From positions 98,842-162,841 of the forward strand of contig JAHBXK010000004.1 of assembly GCA_019636535.1 (NCBI GenBank): a stretch of DNA of 64,000 bases, written 5' to 3'. Of the stretch, positions 62,314 through 64,000 are shown piece after piece. A program made the translations under genes and the position numbers. A model generated the notes under the pieces. That model searched no databases. It saw nothing but the letters and a program-made list of their open reading frames with translations, and was not told where the DNA came from. This stretch comes from Phycisphaeraceae bacterium. Its GTDB lineage: Bacteria; Planctomycetota; Phycisphaerae; Phycisphaerales; UBA1924. Numbering within the stretch: the first letter of the stretch is position 1; the number at the start of each line of letters is the position of its first letter.

Positions 62314-63936
62314 TCACTCCGGCAGCCGCCACTGCCGCCACACGTTCCGATACGCGCGCGGCCCCTCGTTCCACGTCCTCTCCACGTTGTTCGCCGCTTC
62401 CATCATCTCCTGTAACTCTTCCGGCAACACCCCGTCGTTCGCCCGCGCCGCCGCACGAAGCGTCGACACGATCCCCACCGGAAGCGTCGGCGCAGCGCAA
62501 CTCGCCGCCAGAAACTCCGGCAGCGCCTCCGCACGTCCCATCGGGTCGCGCGTCTGCCCCCACCGCTCCATCAGCCCCGCCGCCGCACGCATCTGCTCCG
62601 CCAGCAGCGCGTCATACCCCGTCTCCACCACATACGCCTCCATCGCCGGCACGCCCCGAAAGTCCTCCCGCGCGTGCCACATCCACGCCGCCGCCGGCGA
62701 GCCGTCCAGCGCCGTCAACGACCCCGGCCCCTCCACGATCTTCTTCAACTCCTCCACGTGCTTCGCCGCGTGCGCATCGATCGCCGCTTCCAGCGCCCGC
62801 GCCTCCGCCATCACCTCGTCCGCAACCGCCCCCGCCGGCGCCTTCCACTTCCCCGCCGTCTCACGCCCAGTCACGCGCCCCAGAGCCTCCCACGCCCCCG
62901 CAAACCACACCGGCGCCTGATACCCATACTCGTCCGCGGCCTTCGGCGTCAGCATCGACCGCACACGCTCCACCACCTCCGCCGCGCTCTCCGCCTGAAC
63001 CGCCGCGACCCACTCGAAGCACTCCGCCGCGCGCACCGGGTTCGGATAGTCGTTGAACGCCGGCAGCACGCGCACACGCACACCCGTGTGCCCCTTCTCC
63101 TCAAACGCCGACCGCGCTGTCAGCGCCCGCGCCAGCGGCGTCATCGAGTCCTTCGCACCGTGCATCAGCACGATCGGCGCACTCCCCCGAAACCCCGTCT
63201 CCGCGGCCCGATCGATCCGGTGCAGCACCAGCCCGTCCGCCAGCGCCGGAAACCGCGCGGCGAACGCCATCCCGAAGTCCGCCGCGTCCCCGCTCGCGTA
63301 CAGATAAAACCGCCTCCCCGGCAGCGTCCGCGTCATCTGCAGCAGCACGTCCCGCATCGCCCCGACCGTCTCCGGACCCACCGCAAACCGACGCTTCTCC
63401 GCGCTCGTCGCCGTCGCCGTCAGCCCGTCCACTCCAACCACCACGTTCCGCGGCATGAAGCGCATCCCCGTCACCGGGTCGCCCGCCGCGTGCGTCGTCA
63501 TGATCCACCGCGCGTTCTCCCCCGACGGATGCAGCGCAATCACCACGTCGTACGTCTTCCCGCGCTCCGCGTCCACCGGCAAGGACCACACATACCGAAC
63601 CCCCGCCTCCGTCTTCGACGCGTACCACGCCCCGCCCTTGCCCTCCCACGTCGGACGCTTCTGCTCCGGATCGTTCGGCCCCCACTCCGCGCCCCCCGAC
63701 ACCCGCGCCTTGCCGAACTCCTCCGCCGCCTCGCGCTCATCCTCCTCAACCGTCCGCACCGGCGGCCGTGTCTGCTTCGGCCTCCCCCACGTCGGCTGCT
63801 CACCCTTCGCCGACGCCACCCCCACACCCCCCATCACCCCTCCACCACCCGGCCACACCCAGCACACCACCAGCGCAGCACACACCGCACCCACCCGCCC
63901 AGCCCGCACCCGCGCTCGCGCTCGCGCTCGCGCCAT
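62314..63936 (-). CDS. Exported alpha/beta-hydrolase-fold-like hypothetical protein
   Basis: ATG 63936 is given; the frame is open to a GTG at 63978. The 540-residue protein starts with repeated Ala-Arg (from a tandem cgctcg hexamer) followed by a hydrophobic signal segment (GAVCAALVVCWVWPGGGG). Residues about 90-330 resemble an alpha/beta hydrolase: TYDVVIALHPSGENARW, RRFYLYASGDAADFGMAFAARFP in the position of the nucleophile elbow, and GSAPIVLMHGAKDSMTPLA before the last strand. The usual GxSxG is not intact. The C-terminal 200 residues are helical and of unknown type. It is convergent with the RpiR gene with 12 bases between stops. Confidence 0.78.
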   Translation of the reverse strand: MARARARARVRAGRVGAVCAALVVCWVWPGGGGVMGGVGVASAKGEQPTWGRPKQTRPPVRTVEEDEREAAEEFGKARVSGGAEWGPNDPEQKRPTWEGKGGAWYASKTEAGVRYVWSLPVDAERGKTYDVVIALHPSGENARWIMTTHAAGDPVTGMRFMPRNVVVGVDGLTATATSAEKRRFAVGPETVGAMRDVLLQMTRTLPGRRFYLYASGDAADFGMAFAARFPALADGLVLHRIDRAAETGFRGSAPIVLMHGAKDSMTPLARALTARSAFEEKGHTGVRVRVLPAFNDYPNPVRAAECFEWVAAVQAESAAEVVERVRSMLTPKAADEYGYQAPVWFAGAWEALGRVTGRETAGKWKAPAGAVADEVMAEARALEAAIDAHAAKHVEELKKIVEGPGSLTALDGSPAAAWMWHAREDFRGVPAMEAYVVETGYDALLAEQMRAAAGLMERWGQTRDPMGRAEALPEFLAASCAAPTLPVGIVSTLRAAARANDGVLPEELQEMMEAANNVERTWNEGPRAYRNVWRQWRLPE

Positions 63937-64000
63937 GTCCGTCACACCCTTCACGCCGCTCGCTTCCTTTCTATACACCCTTCACACCCACACCTCACCA

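Overview
This window is high-GC chromosomal DNA from a bacterium that looks like a member of the Planctomycetota, most likely class Phycisphaerae. The lineage call rests on several marks seen together. They include a DUF1559-type pseudopilin, secreted proteins ending in a PEP-CTERM-like tail (VPAPGAAALLGLG then arginines), and a cell-surface protein with an LEPR-XLL-like N-terminus (VEALEARQLFNA). There is also a secreted protein with a calcium-repeat and dockerin tail, a peptidase-MA-like metalloprotease, and sparse use of Shine-Dalgarno sequences. Taxonomy is inferred; no rRNA is present.

Layout. 1-5.1 kb: three envelope or secreted proteins of unknown role. 5.2-8.2 kb: an oligopeptide ABC pair, substrate-binding protein plus a single permease. 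8.2-13.6 kb: a pseudopilin, asparaginyl-tRNA synthetase, a PEP-CTERM-like protein with a terminator, and a TlpA-like thioredoxin. 13.8-22.2 kb: a zinc peptidase, a MacB-like permease, a DUF1275-STAS fusion, a DinB-like protein and a DevC-DevA-DevB type ABC exporter. 22.4-25.5 kb: a large Pro/His/Trp-rich protein and pgsA. 25.7-33 kb: nuoJKLMN, the membrane-arm half of respiratory complex I. 33.1-39.6 kb: a surface protein, a coupled flippase-like/GT-C membrane pair and a Fur-family regulator. 39.6-42 kb: an AT-richer NACHT-ATPase gene that looks horizontally acquired and is a candidate immune gene. 42.1-52.2 kb: an iron-type ABC permease, an acidic single-pass protein, rsmE, a glycosyltransferase, a distant BshC-like protein, two bactofilin-type proteins, a squalene-cyclase-fold protein and tRNA-Ile(GAT). 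52.4-55.7 kb: a frameshifted dockerin protein and a SUMF1-like protein. 55.9-62.3 kb: a thiolase, then an operon for a KamA-type radical SAM aminomutase, both subunits of a 3-oxoacid CoA-transferase and a class III aminotransferase, with a divergent RpiR-type regulator. The window ends with a secreted hydrolase-fold protein.

Two regions deserve most attention. The first is the solitary NACHT protein with an N-terminal nuclease-like domain, in base composition foreign to its surroundings. The second is the aminomutase / aminotransferase / CoA-transferase / thiolase cluster. It supplies the right reaction types for the beta-lysine (N6-acetyl-beta-lysine) route of lysine breakdown, several steps of which are biochemically described but poorly assigned to genes. 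Function in both cases is inference from domains and context.
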